Assembly (NCBI RefSeq): GCF_036985595.1
Contig: NZ_BTPU01000049.1
Location: 1-34,022 of the forward strand
DNA length: 34,022 nt
Origin: Vallitalea maricola
GTDB taxonomy: Bacteria; Bacillota; Clostridia; Lachnospirales; Vallitaleaceae
Reading direction: 5' to 3'
Shown: positions 8,451 through 16,404 of the stretch, piece after piece
How positions within the stretch are numbered: the first letter of the stretch is position 1
Layout of the letters: every line of letters begins with the position of its first letter
Translations under genes and position numbers: made by a program
The notes under the pieces: generated by a model
What the model saw: the letters and a program-made list of their open reading frames with translations, nothing else
Databases searched by the model: none
What the model was told of the DNA's origin: nothing

Positions 8451-9248
8451 TTATTTTATTAAATCTTCACCTATTTCCTTAAGTGATGGATAAACAAAAT
8501 CAGCATTTATATCTGATTTTTCATAATCAGTTTTACTTGTTTCTCCAGATAAAACTACTACAGTAGCAATATCAGCATTAATACCTGTTTTGATATCAGT
8601 ATATAACCTATCCCCAACCATAGCAATTTCTTGCCTGTTGTAACCATATTTATCGCAAATAACATTAATAATATCAGCATTTGGTTTTCCAATTACATGA
8701 GGTCTTATACCCGTTGAAGCAGCAATAAAATCTATCATTGCACCTGCATCTGGCATGAATTTTCCTCCCTCAAGAGGGCAATTATAATCAGGATGTGTAG
8801 CAATATACGTTATTCCATCTCTAATATAATCACATGCTACCCATAATTTTTCATATGTAAGGGTAGTATCAAACCCTAACACAACATAATCTGGAGATTC
8901 ATTTCTTCCATTAACCAACTGAAAACCTGAATTAGTGAATTCTTCCTCTAGAAGAGGTGTACCGAGTAAAAATACCTTTGCTCCCGGTTTATCATTCTTT
9001 AAATATATTGTTGTAGCTTCTCCAGAAGTAAACACTTTGTCAGGTTCTACGTCGCAACCTAATCTCTTTAATTTTTCTACATATGCCATTCTATTCTTGG
9101 ATGAATTATTAGTTAAAAAAAGGAAGTCTTTATCCTGCTTCTCAAGAATTTTCAAGAAATCCATGGAACCATCAATTAATTCATCACCTAAATAAAAAGT
9201 ACCATCCATATCTAATAAGAAACATTTTATTTTATGTAAGTCTCTCAT
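8451..9248 (-). CDS. HAD-superfamily IIA phosphatase (NagD/AraL-like)
   Basis: 265 residues, normal for the family. HAD motif I is DMDGT with the nucleophile D13 and acid/base D15; motif II is LTNNSS; motif III Lys is in VIGKPNADI; motif IV is MVGDRLYTDI. The cap lies between motifs II and III, the arrangement of subclass IIA. Such enzymes remove phosphate from small molecules (sugar phosphates, nucleotides, glycerol phosphate or 2-phosphoglycolate). The ATG at 9248 follows AAGGATGGTG. It is the next gene after the GH42 gene of the sugar locus, but a strong hairpin lies between them, so it may be read only partly with that operon. A clean-up role for phosphorylated by-products of that pathway is possible but is inference. 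Confidence 0.9.
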   Translation of the reverse strand: MRDLHKIKCFLLDMDGTFYLGDELIDGSMDFLKILEKQDKDFLFLTNNSSKNRMAYVEKLKRLGCDVEPDKVFTSGEATTIYLKNDKPGAKVFLLGTPLLEEEFTNSGFQLVNGRNESPDYVVLGFDTTLTYEKLWVACDYIRDGITYIATHPDYNCPLEGGKFMPDAGAMIDFIAASTGIRPHVIGKPNADIINVICDKYGYNRQEIAMVGDRLYTDIKTGINADIATVVVLSGETSKTDYEKSDINADFVYPSLKEIGEDLIK

Positions 9249-9271
9249 CTACAGTCACCATCCTTTTAACT

Positions 9272-9316
9272 GAATTAAAAACGTTTCATATGTCAAGTTC
9301 ATGACAAAGGAAACGT
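9272..9316 (-). terminator. Hairpin, probable terminator at the end of the sugar catabolic operon
   Basis: On the minus strand ACGTTTC pairs with GAAACGT (9310-9316 with 9281-9287), and inside it TGTCA pairs with TGACA (9302-9306 with 9291-9295). The 3' side runs into TTTTT then AATT. It begins about 10 bp after the GH42 stop. The short T tract makes partial read-through into the HAD gene plausible. Confidence 0.6.
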
Positions 9317-9326
9317 CCCCATGTCT

Positions 9327-11501
9327 TTAAGTTAGTCTTATTATTTTAACTTGGTCTTTTATTATTTTTATTTCAAGTAATATACAATCTTCATCCTTTT
9401 GTATATCAATAGTTTCTTCTGTCATTATGTCAATGGCTTTATAGTATTGTCTATTTGTTTTCATAGAAATTCTAACATATTTTTCCCCATTTATAAAGAA
9501 TCCTGAATGTTTTTTATTGACATAGTTAGTTATAATCAGATATTCTTCTTTTTCATTACCCAAATAGTGTACATCAATTTCTTTAACACTTCTATTTGTG
9601 TAATCTACACTAATCTTAGGACTTAACCCTTTTGTTAATAGAATATCATCTATAATATCCCATAATAGATATGATTTTTCTTCTAAATAAGCCACATCTG
9701 GATGAGTAGCAAAATATACTGCTTGACCTTTTCCGTAATTATTAATTGTTACTGCGGGTTTATCATCATTGAATCTTGCCAGTATGCCAACATTCTTATC
9801 ATTTATTTGTAAAACTTCCTTGTGCCAATATCCAGTATAGGTTTTCATATCATAGGAAACATTAGGATTGCTCCCTGCTTCTACTTCTGTTGCTTCAACT
9901 CCAAATACATCACTTAAGCCAAAGCAAGGTATTTTATGATTATACCATCCATACTGACCTAACATTCCACATCTAGCGGTTGCTATTAGTGTCCCGCCTT
10001 GATAAACATACTTATCCAGTCCCTTAGCTAATTCATCATCTACAACAGACATGAAAGGCATATATAATACAGGATACTTATTGACATAGCCGTCTTTTAC
10101 CAAATCTTCATTTACAAATTCTACATTGTACCCTTTTTCCCAGAAGGTTGTATATGCTCCTCTTAAAGCTTTTATCAAGAAATCTTCTTGTCCCATACCA
10201 TTTAGAACAATGGCATTTTCTTTAGAGATTAATATTCCGATTTCACCTTTATTGTTATTGGCTTTTACAAAAGATTTTCCATATTCATTAAGTACAGTAC
10301 CTATCTTTTTGGCAGCTACTGTTCTTTCAGTTATTCCACCATCCAAATCAACGATAGCTCCCCAATGCAGAGGTTGGAAATCCCATTCACGCCATCCTTG
10401 ATATAATGTCAATTTCGCATCATGTCCTACTGCTTCAAATACATTTCTTATTAGATCAAAGCCTTTTACATTTCTACTTGGACCTAATACCCAGCCATTA
10501 ATAGGACCGCTTTCAGTCTCTAGCAACCAGTAATTTTTACCTAATGGTTTTGAAGTACTTTTTGCCATATCCAAAAACATAGATGAAAATTCAGGTTTCT
10601 TCTCTAGTTTATTACCACTGCCAGGGTATAAGTCATATCCAATCATATCTACAACTTTTGCCATTTCAAACTGGTCAAGAGCTGTTAAGACACCAAGAGG
10701 GTCTTGAGATTTCAAGAAGAAAATATTTGTAGTTGTCAAATGCTTGGTATCATATTTTTTTATGATATCATTCTGCCAACTAATGAATTTTACGAAATTA
10801 TCCATCCAGAACAAACGAAAATCTAACCATCTAGTAACACTTGACCAACTAGTCGGTTTGGTTCTTGGAGGTTCAACTTGTTCCCATGAAGTATGGCAAG
10901 TATTGGTTGCACCCCATCTATATGCATAATTCAAATTATCCAAGGTTTCATATTTATTTTCAATCCATTTCCTAAAATTCTTCTTAGTATGGTTGCAATA
11001 GCAATATATATCTATATCCCCCTCTTTTAACGGCATAAAAGGGAAACTTACTTCATTATGAATCTGATAAGCATATAATGCTTCATGGTCTTTATATCTA
11101 TCAATCAAAACAGTTAAATATCTTTCTACTTCACTTATATATCCAGGATTATCTATACATGCCCAAGTATATGAAACATTATTAGGATATTGTTCTCCAT
11201 GATTATTAAGTATATTTACATCTGGATATAATTCATGTAACCAATAGGGTGGTGATGCAGTTCCAGTACCTAGCAGAATCTTTATATCATACTTGAGGCA
11301 TAGGTCGAAAAATTCATCTAAGAACTCAAAATTGAATTTATCCTTCTCAGGTTCTATTCTATCCCATGTATTAAAAAGTTCAGCAGTTCTTATCATATTG
11401 ATACCAGACTCTTTCATTAACTTAAGATCTCTGTCCCAATCTTCTTTATCATGCATTAATGGATAATACCCAGCTGCATAAATAAAGTCATCTCTATCCA
11501 T
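9327..11501 (-). CDS. GH42 family beta-galactosidase
   Basis: 724 residues, a normal length for glycoside hydrolase family 42. The N-terminal barrel begins at a FIYAAGYYP segment with RTAELFNTWDRIEP; the acid/base is Glu150 in YQIHNEVSFPF, and the nucleophile is most likely Glu328 in WLLETESGP. A trimerisation-type domain with GQYGWYN and a small C-terminal beta domain follow. No signal peptide, so it works inside the cell. The zinc-type Cys cluster of many GH42 enzymes is incomplete: CYCNH (about 167-171) lacks the third cysteine. The ATG at 11501 has an AGGAGGG site. It is the last gene of the catabolic row, 12 bp after the isomerase gene. GH42 enzymes normally cut unphosphorylated beta-galactosides (some act on alpha-L-arabinopyranosides), which sits oddly with PTS uptake in the same locus. 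Confidence 0.92.
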   Translation of the reverse strand: MDRDDFIYAAGYYPLMHDKEDWDRDLKLMKESGINMIRTAELFNTWDRIEPEKDKFNFEFLDEFFDLCLKYDIKILLGTGTASPPYWLHELYPDVNILNNHGEQYPNNVSYTWACIDNPGYISEVERYLTVLIDRYKDHEALYAYQIHNEVSFPFMPLKEGDIDIYCYCNHTKKNFRKWIENKYETLDNLNYAYRWGATNTCHTSWEQVEPPRTKPTSWSSVTRWLDFRLFWMDNFVKFISWQNDIIKKYDTKHLTTTNIFFLKSQDPLGVLTALDQFEMAKVVDMIGYDLYPGSGNKLEKKPEFSSMFLDMAKSTSKPLGKNYWLLETESGPINGWVLGPSRNVKGFDLIRNVFEAVGHDAKLTLYQGWREWDFQPLHWGAIVDLDGGITERTVAAKKIGTVLNEYGKSFVKANNNKGEIGILISKENAIVLNGMGQEDFLIKALRGAYTTFWEKGYNVEFVNEDLVKDGYVNKYPVLYMPFMSVVDDELAKGLDKYVYQGGTLIATARCGMLGQYGWYNHKIPCFGLSDVFGVEATEVEAGSNPNVSYDMKTYTGYWHKEVLQINDKNVGILARFNDDKPAVTINNYGKGQAVYFATHPDVAYLEEKSYLLWDIIDDILLTKGLSPKISVDYTNRSVKEIDVHYLGNEKEEYLIITNYVNKKHSGFFINGEKYVRISMKTNRQYYKAIDIMTEETIDIQKDEDCILLEIKIIKDQVKIIRLT

Positions 11502-11513
11502 ATTAATGCCCTC

Positions 11514-12851
11514 CTAACAATCTATTACTTCTATTTCCATCCATTTACAAGTTTCTATTAATATATCTTTTATTTCACTATATACTATAGCATAATGATG
11601 TTCGATTCCATTAGCCATTATTGTATCAAGTACTTTGTTTATTGGTGAATCAAATCTGATATCTGCCTGATTTGCTACTAACACTCTATCTTCTTCTATG
11701 CCTTCACCTGTAGCAATGAACATCTTATATCCACCTTTAGCTTCTTTTAATTTTATCATTGTAAGTCTTCCCAGCTTCATCTTGAACTGAACTGCAAATC
11801 CCATACCTTGTTTGATAGTTGGATGTTCTGAGTACTCAGTAGTCTCTTTATCTCTTGCTAAAGATAATGGAGCAGGTCCGCAATGCCAAGCTTTTGCAAC
11901 ACCTTCCTCATTTATATTAACTAGATCAGCAAAGAAACAAGGCTCTTTTGTAATGAGATTCTGAATATACATTGTTGCAAGTCCTGTGATATCACCCTCA
12001 CAGGATGTAGCTACTCCTATATTATTAAGTCTTGAAACAACACCACAAACACTACAGCCCATTAATTCTTGAAACTCAGGCCAACACTTAATAGTGAAAC
12101 CATCAATATTATTTTTTTCTTTGTAATCTAGTATTGCCAGATATATTCTTGCTGATTTTTCCAACATTTCATTAGTTGTAGTAACTTTGGTAGCTTCTCC
12201 TACCATTACTTCTATTTCTTTTTCAACTCGTTCAGTTGAGATGTTTTTAACATCCTGAATTAATGCTGCTAGAGAATAATATACGATTTCAGGACCTATC
12301 TCATGACGAAATCTTACTTCATCAACATTGGATAGATAAAATCCTGGTACTCTTCCTCCAATAATACAGAACTTGCTTTCTTTCATCTTCATTTTTATTT
12401 CAATTGCCCTTATTGTATTTATTACCTTGTCATAAGTAGCCTCATCATCTACTTTTCCATATACATAACTATATTTCTTGTCGACTTTTTCCAAAAAACT
12501 GCCATACATATTAAGCCCACATAAAGAATTAAGTGGAAGACCATAAAACCCCTCTATAACAGGCTCTGGGAATCCCCACATCAATAGTGGTGTATGTTCA
12601 AACAATTCAACTATCTTCATCATGCAGCTGCCATATGAATATGTACCGCATTGTAAAATCAACAAATCAATATTTTTTTGTTTTAGATTAGATAATTCTA
12701 AGTAGATATCTTGTTCATCAATAAGTGTTTTACCGCAACATAAGATTTCATAATTGCTGTTATCCAGTTTTTCTAGAGATTTCTGTAAATATTCATTAGC
12801 AATATCATATCTAAAATTAGGGAATCCTACTGAAATTAAACCAATTCTCAT
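11514..12851 (-). CDS. L-fucose/L-arabinose isomerase-family protein (COG2407 type)
   Basis: 445 residues. The family interconverts free aldoses and ketoses with a divalent metal. Conserved late motifs are visible: KCWPEF (Glu259), TSCEGDITGLATM (Glu285/Asp287) and AWHCGPAPLSLA (His323), the same pattern of two acids and a histidine that binds metal in fucose and arabinose isomerases. The N-terminal part has the Rossmann-like opening MRIGLISVGF and ILQCGTYSYG. The start has GAGGAGGAA upstream; it begins only 2 bp after the aldolase gene stop and ends 12 bp before the GH42 gene, so it is tightly coupled in the operon. Because family members act on unphosphorylated sugars, it likely acts on a sugar released inside the cell. 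Galactose to tagatose is one possibility given the GH42 neighbour; specificity cannot be read directly. Confidence 0.85.
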   Translation of the reverse strand: MRIGLISVGFPNFRYDIANEYLQKSLEKLDNSNYEILCCGKTLIDEQDIYLELSNLKQKNIDLLILQCGTYSYGSCMMKIVELFEHTPLLMWGFPEPVIEGFYGLPLNSLCGLNMYGSFLEKVDKKYSYVYGKVDDEATYDKVINTIRAIEIKMKMKESKFCIIGGRVPGFYLSNVDEVRFRHEIGPEIVYYSLAALIQDVKNISTERVEKEIEVMVGEATKVTTTNEMLEKSARIYLAILDYKEKNNIDGFTIKCWPEFQELMGCSVCGVVSRLNNIGVATSCEGDITGLATMYIQNLITKEPCFFADLVNINEEGVAKAWHCGPAPLSLARDKETTEYSEHPTIKQGMGFAVQFKMKLGRLTMIKLKEAKGGYKMFIATGEGIEEDRVLVANQADIRFDSPINKVLDTIMANGIEHHYAIVYSEIKDILIETCKWMEIEVIDC

Positions 12852-12853
12852 AT

Positions 12854-13705
12854 CTATTCCTCCTCAATATTTTTGCAAATACGGAGTTTCTTCTCAATTT
12901 CTAGCATCATATATTCTCTTGCTTGTTCTTGAGCGTGCATCATATATATGTTTTTATTACCTGTATATGCATCTACAAAACCTTTAACAAAAGCTCTATC
13001 TACTTCTGTGAAGAAATTAACTTTTCTTATTCCTTTTGAAATAGCCTTCTTTATATCAGTATCAGGTATTCCTGTACCGCCATGAAGAACCAAAGGTATA
13101 CCGGCTTTTTCATATATTGCACTTAATCTATTAAAATCCAGTTTTGGTTTGGATTTATATTGTCCATGAGCATTTCCTATAGCTACAGCCAGACAATCCA
13201 CACCAGTCTTGTTTACAAATATTTCTACTTTGCCAGGGTCAGTCATATAACCTTCTTCCGTACTTTCAGAAGCCTCTGCACCACCTACTTTTCCTAATTC
13301 AGCTTCTACTGTGACATTTTTTCCCTTAGCATAGTTAACAACTTTCAATGTGTTTCCTATATTAGTATCAAAATCCACTATAGAACCATCGTACATTACC
13401 GAGGTAAAACCAGCATCTATGGCTTTATAACAATCTTCAACATCAACAGCATGATCCACATGTATGGAACCCTTTATATCATAATCTCTTCCAAAAAGTT
13501 TTATCATCTCTACTATCTGAGCATAAGTTATTTTCTGAGCTTGAATTTGCATTGGTGATATCTGTAAGATAATAGATGATTCCATTTTCTGTGCTGTTTC
13601 TAATAACCCAGTTATTGTTTCCATATTACTAACGTTTATCGCTGCAACAGCTGAGTTATTAGCCTTAGCTTCCAATAAAAGCTCTTTCATAGGTAATAAC
13701 TGCAT
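12854..13705 (-). CDS. Class II ketose-(bis)phosphate aldolase (FbaA/GatY family)
   Basis: 283 residues, full length. Members split ketose 1-phosphates or 1,6-bisphosphates into dihydroxyacetone phosphate and an aldehyde using zinc. Catalytic Asp84 and zinc ligand His85 are in SIHVDHAVD; further zinc ligands are His180 (IGNAHGQYK) and His208 (LVLHGGTG); EAELGKVGG (Glu136) and the phosphate-binding KVNFFTE (Asn230) are present. FFTE replaces the more common VATE or INTD form, hinting at a divergent specificity. Its start follows GGAGG. It lies between DhaK (12 bp) and the isomerase (2 bp). In this context it probably cleaves the product of the DhaK/DhaL kinase. Aldolase family is certain; the exact ketose phosphate is not. 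Confidence 0.92.
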   Translation of the reverse strand: MQLLPMKELLLEAKANNSAVAAINVSNMETITGLLETAQKMESSIILQISPMQIQAQKITYAQIVEMIKLFGRDYDIKGSIHVDHAVDVEDCYKAIDAGFTSVMYDGSIVDFDTNIGNTLKVVNYAKGKNVTVEAELGKVGGAEASESTEEGYMTDPGKVEIFVNKTGVDCLAVAIGNAHGQYKSKPKLDFNRLSAIYEKAGIPLVLHGGTGIPDTDIKKAISKGIRKVNFFTEVDRAFVKGFVDAYTGNKNIYMMHAQEQAREYMMLEIEKKLRICKNIEEE

Positions 13706-13717
13706 ATGAATCCTCCT

Positions 13718-14716
13718 TTATATATGAAAACCAGGGGCATCAGTTGTTTTTGACCACTGTTTCTTCATTTCTTCATCAAGATTACAGAATGCTAAAGCAA
13801 TTCCACCCATTTCTTGAGTAGTAATATAATTTCCAATAGCGGGTTTATAAGTTTTAATTCCAGCTTCTGATAATATTTTTTCTACTTCATTATAGAATAT
13901 CAATAATTCCATATAAGTAGTTTGTCCGCATCCATTTACTAATACAGCTACTTCGTCACCTTTTTCATATGGTTTATCTTCTATCAATTTCTTACACATG
14001 ACCTTTGCAATCTCTTCTGCTGTACCAATCTTCATAGTATGTGCTGCTGCTTCTCCATGAACACCCATACCTATTTCGATTTCATCATCTGCTATCTCAA
14101 ACATCTTATATCCAGTAATAGGTGAAGTACCTGGTACTGTCGCTACTGTTAATGTTCTAGTATTATCTCTAACCATCTCTGCCATTTTTACTACTTCTTC
14201 CAGGTCATGACCATCTGCAGCATATGAGCTGGTAATTTTATAGTTGAAAAGAGTTCCTGCTGTACCTCTTCTTTCAATCTCTTCACCTTTTGGTGCAGAA
14301 GCTATGTCATCATATAATATTACACCTTTGCATAATATATCATCATCCTGTGCCATATCTATTGCCATTTTTGAATTGATGACATCACCAGCATGATTAG
14401 ATATCAAGACACATACGCCCTTACCATTCTCAGATGCTTCTATCGCATCATATAATGTATCTGGACTTGGAGCAGCAAATACTCCTCCATATGCATTAGC
14501 TGTTAACATGTTTTCTCCTACAAAACCTATACAGGCTGGCTCGTGGCCTGAACCATTACCAATTATTACACTTACTTTATCTTTTTCCATATTTTTTCTT
14601 ATTACCACATTACTATTAGGTAATTTTTCAATCTTATCTTCATATGCTTTTACAAAACCCTCGATTGTATCACTGACAATATTATCTGGGTTATTTATGA
14701 TCTTTTTAACTATCAT
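13718..14716 (-). CDS. dhaK: Dihydroxyacetone kinase-like subunit DhaK
   Basis: 332 residues, full length. DhaK holds the carbonyl substrate through a covalent hemiaminal to a histidine. The key residues fall two positions after the E. coli numbering: His58 in GNGSGHEPA, Asp111 in NHAGD and the substrate-binding His220 in GMGVHGE. After HGE the sequence is AAAH instead of the usual PG(V/I), and the preceding loop reads TVPGTSPITGYKMFE, which departs from typical dihydroxyacetone kinases. AAGGAGG precedes the ATG. DhaL is 16 bp upstream, and no DhaM (the PTS phosphodonor subunit) is encoded in the window. It may use ATP like the Citrobacter-type enzyme and act on a ketose other than dihydroxyacetone, as shown for erythrulose kinases of this family. 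That last point is inference. Confidence 0.92.
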   Translation of the reverse strand: MIVKKIINNPDNIVSDTIEGFVKAYEDKIEKLPNSNVVIRKNMEKDKVSVIIGNGSGHEPACIGFVGENMLTANAYGGVFAAPSPDTLYDAIEASENGKGVCVLISNHAGDVINSKMAIDMAQDDDILCKGVILYDDIASAPKGEEIERRGTAGTLFNYKITSSYAADGHDLEEVVKMAEMVRDNTRTLTVATVPGTSPITGYKMFEIADDEIEIGMGVHGEAAAHTMKIGTAEEIAKVMCKKLIEDKPYEKGDEVAVLVNGCGQTTYMELLIFYNEVEKILSEAGIKTYKPAIGNYITTQEMGGIALAFCNLDEEMKKQWSKTTDAPGFHI

Positions 14717-14732
14717 GACATTCTCCTCCTTA

Positions 14733-15365
14733 TTACATATCTTTCAAATATTCATAGATTGTTTTAATAAGATAACTAAAAGAAGTAGCTCCTGCATCTT
14801 GATGTCCAATAGCTTTTTCTTGTAGATATCTTGAACGACCTCTTCTAGCAATTAATGGAATAGTGCTATTAACACCCTCTTCAGCCGCTTTTACAGCTAA
14901 TTCAAATCCATCTGCTAAGTCTTTTCCCTCTTCATTAGATTTCATTAGTGCTTCTACTGTAGGATGTATGGAATCTACCATGGTCTTATCTCCTACCTTA
15001 GCACCACCTAGCTCCATTACCTTTAATAATCCGTTGTTAAATCCTTCTGAGAATTCATTTAAGGATACTTCCTCTTTACCTTTACAAGCTTTTGAGATTT
15101 CCAGAAAAATGCTTCCATAAAGAGGTCCCATAGCACCACCAAGGGTTGATACTAAAGTTCTGCCAAATGTTTTGAAATAATCTCTGCAGGTTCCATTTTC
15201 TAATTCAGATACCTTTATTTTAGCGGCTTTTGCACCTCTAGCCATAGTAACACCATGGTCACCATCACCAATTACAGCATCCAGTTTGGATAACTCATCT
15301 TGCTTGTCAATATACATGTCTGCTATCTTTATCAATAATTCTTGAATTTCTTTTGCACTTAACAT
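14733..15365 (-). CDS. dhaL: Dihydroxyacetone kinase-like subunit DhaL (nucleotide-binding)
   Basis: 210 residues, full length. DhaL binds the nucleotide and two magnesium ions and donates phosphate to the substrate on DhaK. The metal-binding acids are D29, D34 and D36 in LDAVIGDGDHG; GGAMGPLYG, GDKTMVDSI and the C-terminal ARRGRSRYLQ...GHQDAGATS complete the family pattern. GGAGGAACAAT precedes the ATG. It follows the epimerase gene by 12 bp. With DhaM absent, the nucleotide could be exchangeable ATP rather than a fixed ADP coenzyme; the sequence alone does not settle this. Confidence 0.92.
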   Translation of the reverse strand: MLSAKEIQELLIKIADMYIDKQDELSKLDAVIGDGDHGVTMARGAKAAKIKVSELENGTCRDYFKTFGRTLVSTLGGAMGPLYGSIFLEISKACKGKEEVSLNEFSEGFNNGLLKVMELGGAKVGDKTMVDSIHPTVEALMKSNEEGKDLADGFELAVKAAEEGVNSTIPLIARRGRSRYLQEKAIGHQDAGATSFSYLIKTIYEYLKDM

Positions 15366-15377
15366 ATTGTTCCTCCT

Positions 15378-16223
15378 TTAAGCTCTTTTAAATAGTTCTT
15401 TCATAAATTTTATTCCTTTTTCTGCAACTGCAATACCGCTTTCATCTATATCTCGCCATATGAAAACGTCATTGCCTACTCCGCAATTAGGCATAACAAA
15501 ATTTTCTAATGTAATCCATCTATCATATTCAACTATTTCCAATCCTTCTTTTACTTGCTGCCAATTTATCTGTCCTGTACCTGGTGCCCCTCTATCATTT
15601 TCGCAGAAATGGATATGATATATTTTTTTACCACCTTTTATTAGGGCATACTTGATTGATTTCTCTTCAATGTTGGCATGAAAAGTATCAAAATGAAGTT
15701 TAACATTCTCATTACCTATTTTATCTATGAAAGCTAACCCATCTTCAACTGAATTAATTACATATGTTTCATATCTATTAATCATCTCAAGGGCAAGTAC
15801 AATACCTTTTTCCTTTGCATATTCTCCTATTTTTGACAAATTTTCTATACTTCTTTTAATATTGTCTTTTCCTGCTTCTCTACTCATACAAGTACCCCAA
15901 GGTGCATATAAAACTCCTCCGAGGCAGTCTGTTTCCAGCTCATTGCATATATCTAAACATTTTTTCAAATGATTGATTCCGTTTTTATTAATAATACTAT
16001 CTTCTGCTGAAATATCTCTCTGAGGATTCATACCAGTTCCACATGTACATTCTAAAGAATACTCTTTTAACAATTTTTTAGCTTTATCTACCTTAAAACT
16101 GTCTGGATCCATAAGTGGAAATTCTACTCCATCATAGCCATATTCTTTTACTTTTCTTATGTATCTAAAAATATCTTCATCCCATTCATTAGTAAAAGTA
16201 GATAAATGTATACCAAATTTCAT
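15378..16223 (-). CDS. D-tagatose/D-psicose 3-epimerase-family TIM-barrel sugar epimerase
   Basis: 281 residues. The four metal ligands of Pseudomonas cichorii D-tagatose 3-epimerase (E152, D185, H211, E246) all have counterparts exactly six residues earlier: Glu146 in LALEMINRYE, Asp179 in LHFDTFH, His205 in YHIHFCENDRG and Glu240 in WITLENF; Arg211 corresponds to its R217. The tail of the motif, GAPGTGQINW, is also typical. The enzyme would invert C3 of a free ketose or a related sugar. Its ribosome binding site (GTTGGTG) is weak. It is the first gene of the catabolic half, 182 bp after the EIIC gene, with a terminator-like hairpin and a candidate promoter in between. Alternatives in the same fold are L-ribulose-5-phosphate epimerases (UlaE) and hydroxypyruvate isomerases, less well matched. 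Confidence 0.85.
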   Translation of the reverse strand: MKFGIHLSTFTNEWDEDIFRYIRKVKEYGYDGVEFPLMDPDSFKVDKAKKLLKEYSLECTCGTGMNPQRDISAEDSIINKNGINHLKKCLDICNELETDCLGGVLYAPWGTCMSREAGKDNIKRSIENLSKIGEYAKEKGIVLALEMINRYETYVINSVEDGLAFIDKIGNENVKLHFDTFHANIEEKSIKYALIKGGKKIYHIHFCENDRGAPGTGQINWQQVKEGLEIVEYDRWITLENFVMPNCGVGNDVFIWRDIDESGIAVAEKGIKFMKELFKRA

Positions 16224-16270
16224 GTTTTCACCAACTTTTCAAATTATTTGATATATACTTCGAACTTAAT

Positions 16271-16299
16271 AATCTATACACTTATTTCAATAAGTTCAA
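16271..16299 (-). promoter_or_regulatory. Candidate internal promoter before the catabolic genes
   Basis: Minus strand TTGAAC (16294-16299), 17-base spacer, TAGATT (16271-16276), about 48 bp upstream of the epimerase start and just after the EIIC terminator-like hairpin. An inverted repeat, GAACTTA with TAAGTTC, spans it and could be an operator. Confidence 0.4.
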
Positions 16300-16310
16300 T
16301 ATATTTGATA

Positions 16311-16365
16311 TTTTAAAAATGATACACATGATAGTACATCAACCAATATATTACCATGTGTATCA
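16311..16365 (-). terminator. Intra-operon terminator-like hairpin after the EIIC gene
   Basis: Minus strand: perfect 11-base arms TGATACACATG (16365-16355) and CATGTGTATCA (16330-16320) around a 24-base loop, then ATTTTTAAAA. It lies 40 bp after the EIIC stop. The long loop suggests a partial terminator or an mRNA-stabilising end that separates PTS genes from catabolic genes. Confidence 0.6.
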
Positions 16366-16404
16366 AAACACTGTTACGTTATGATAAACTTATATACAAA
16401 TTAA

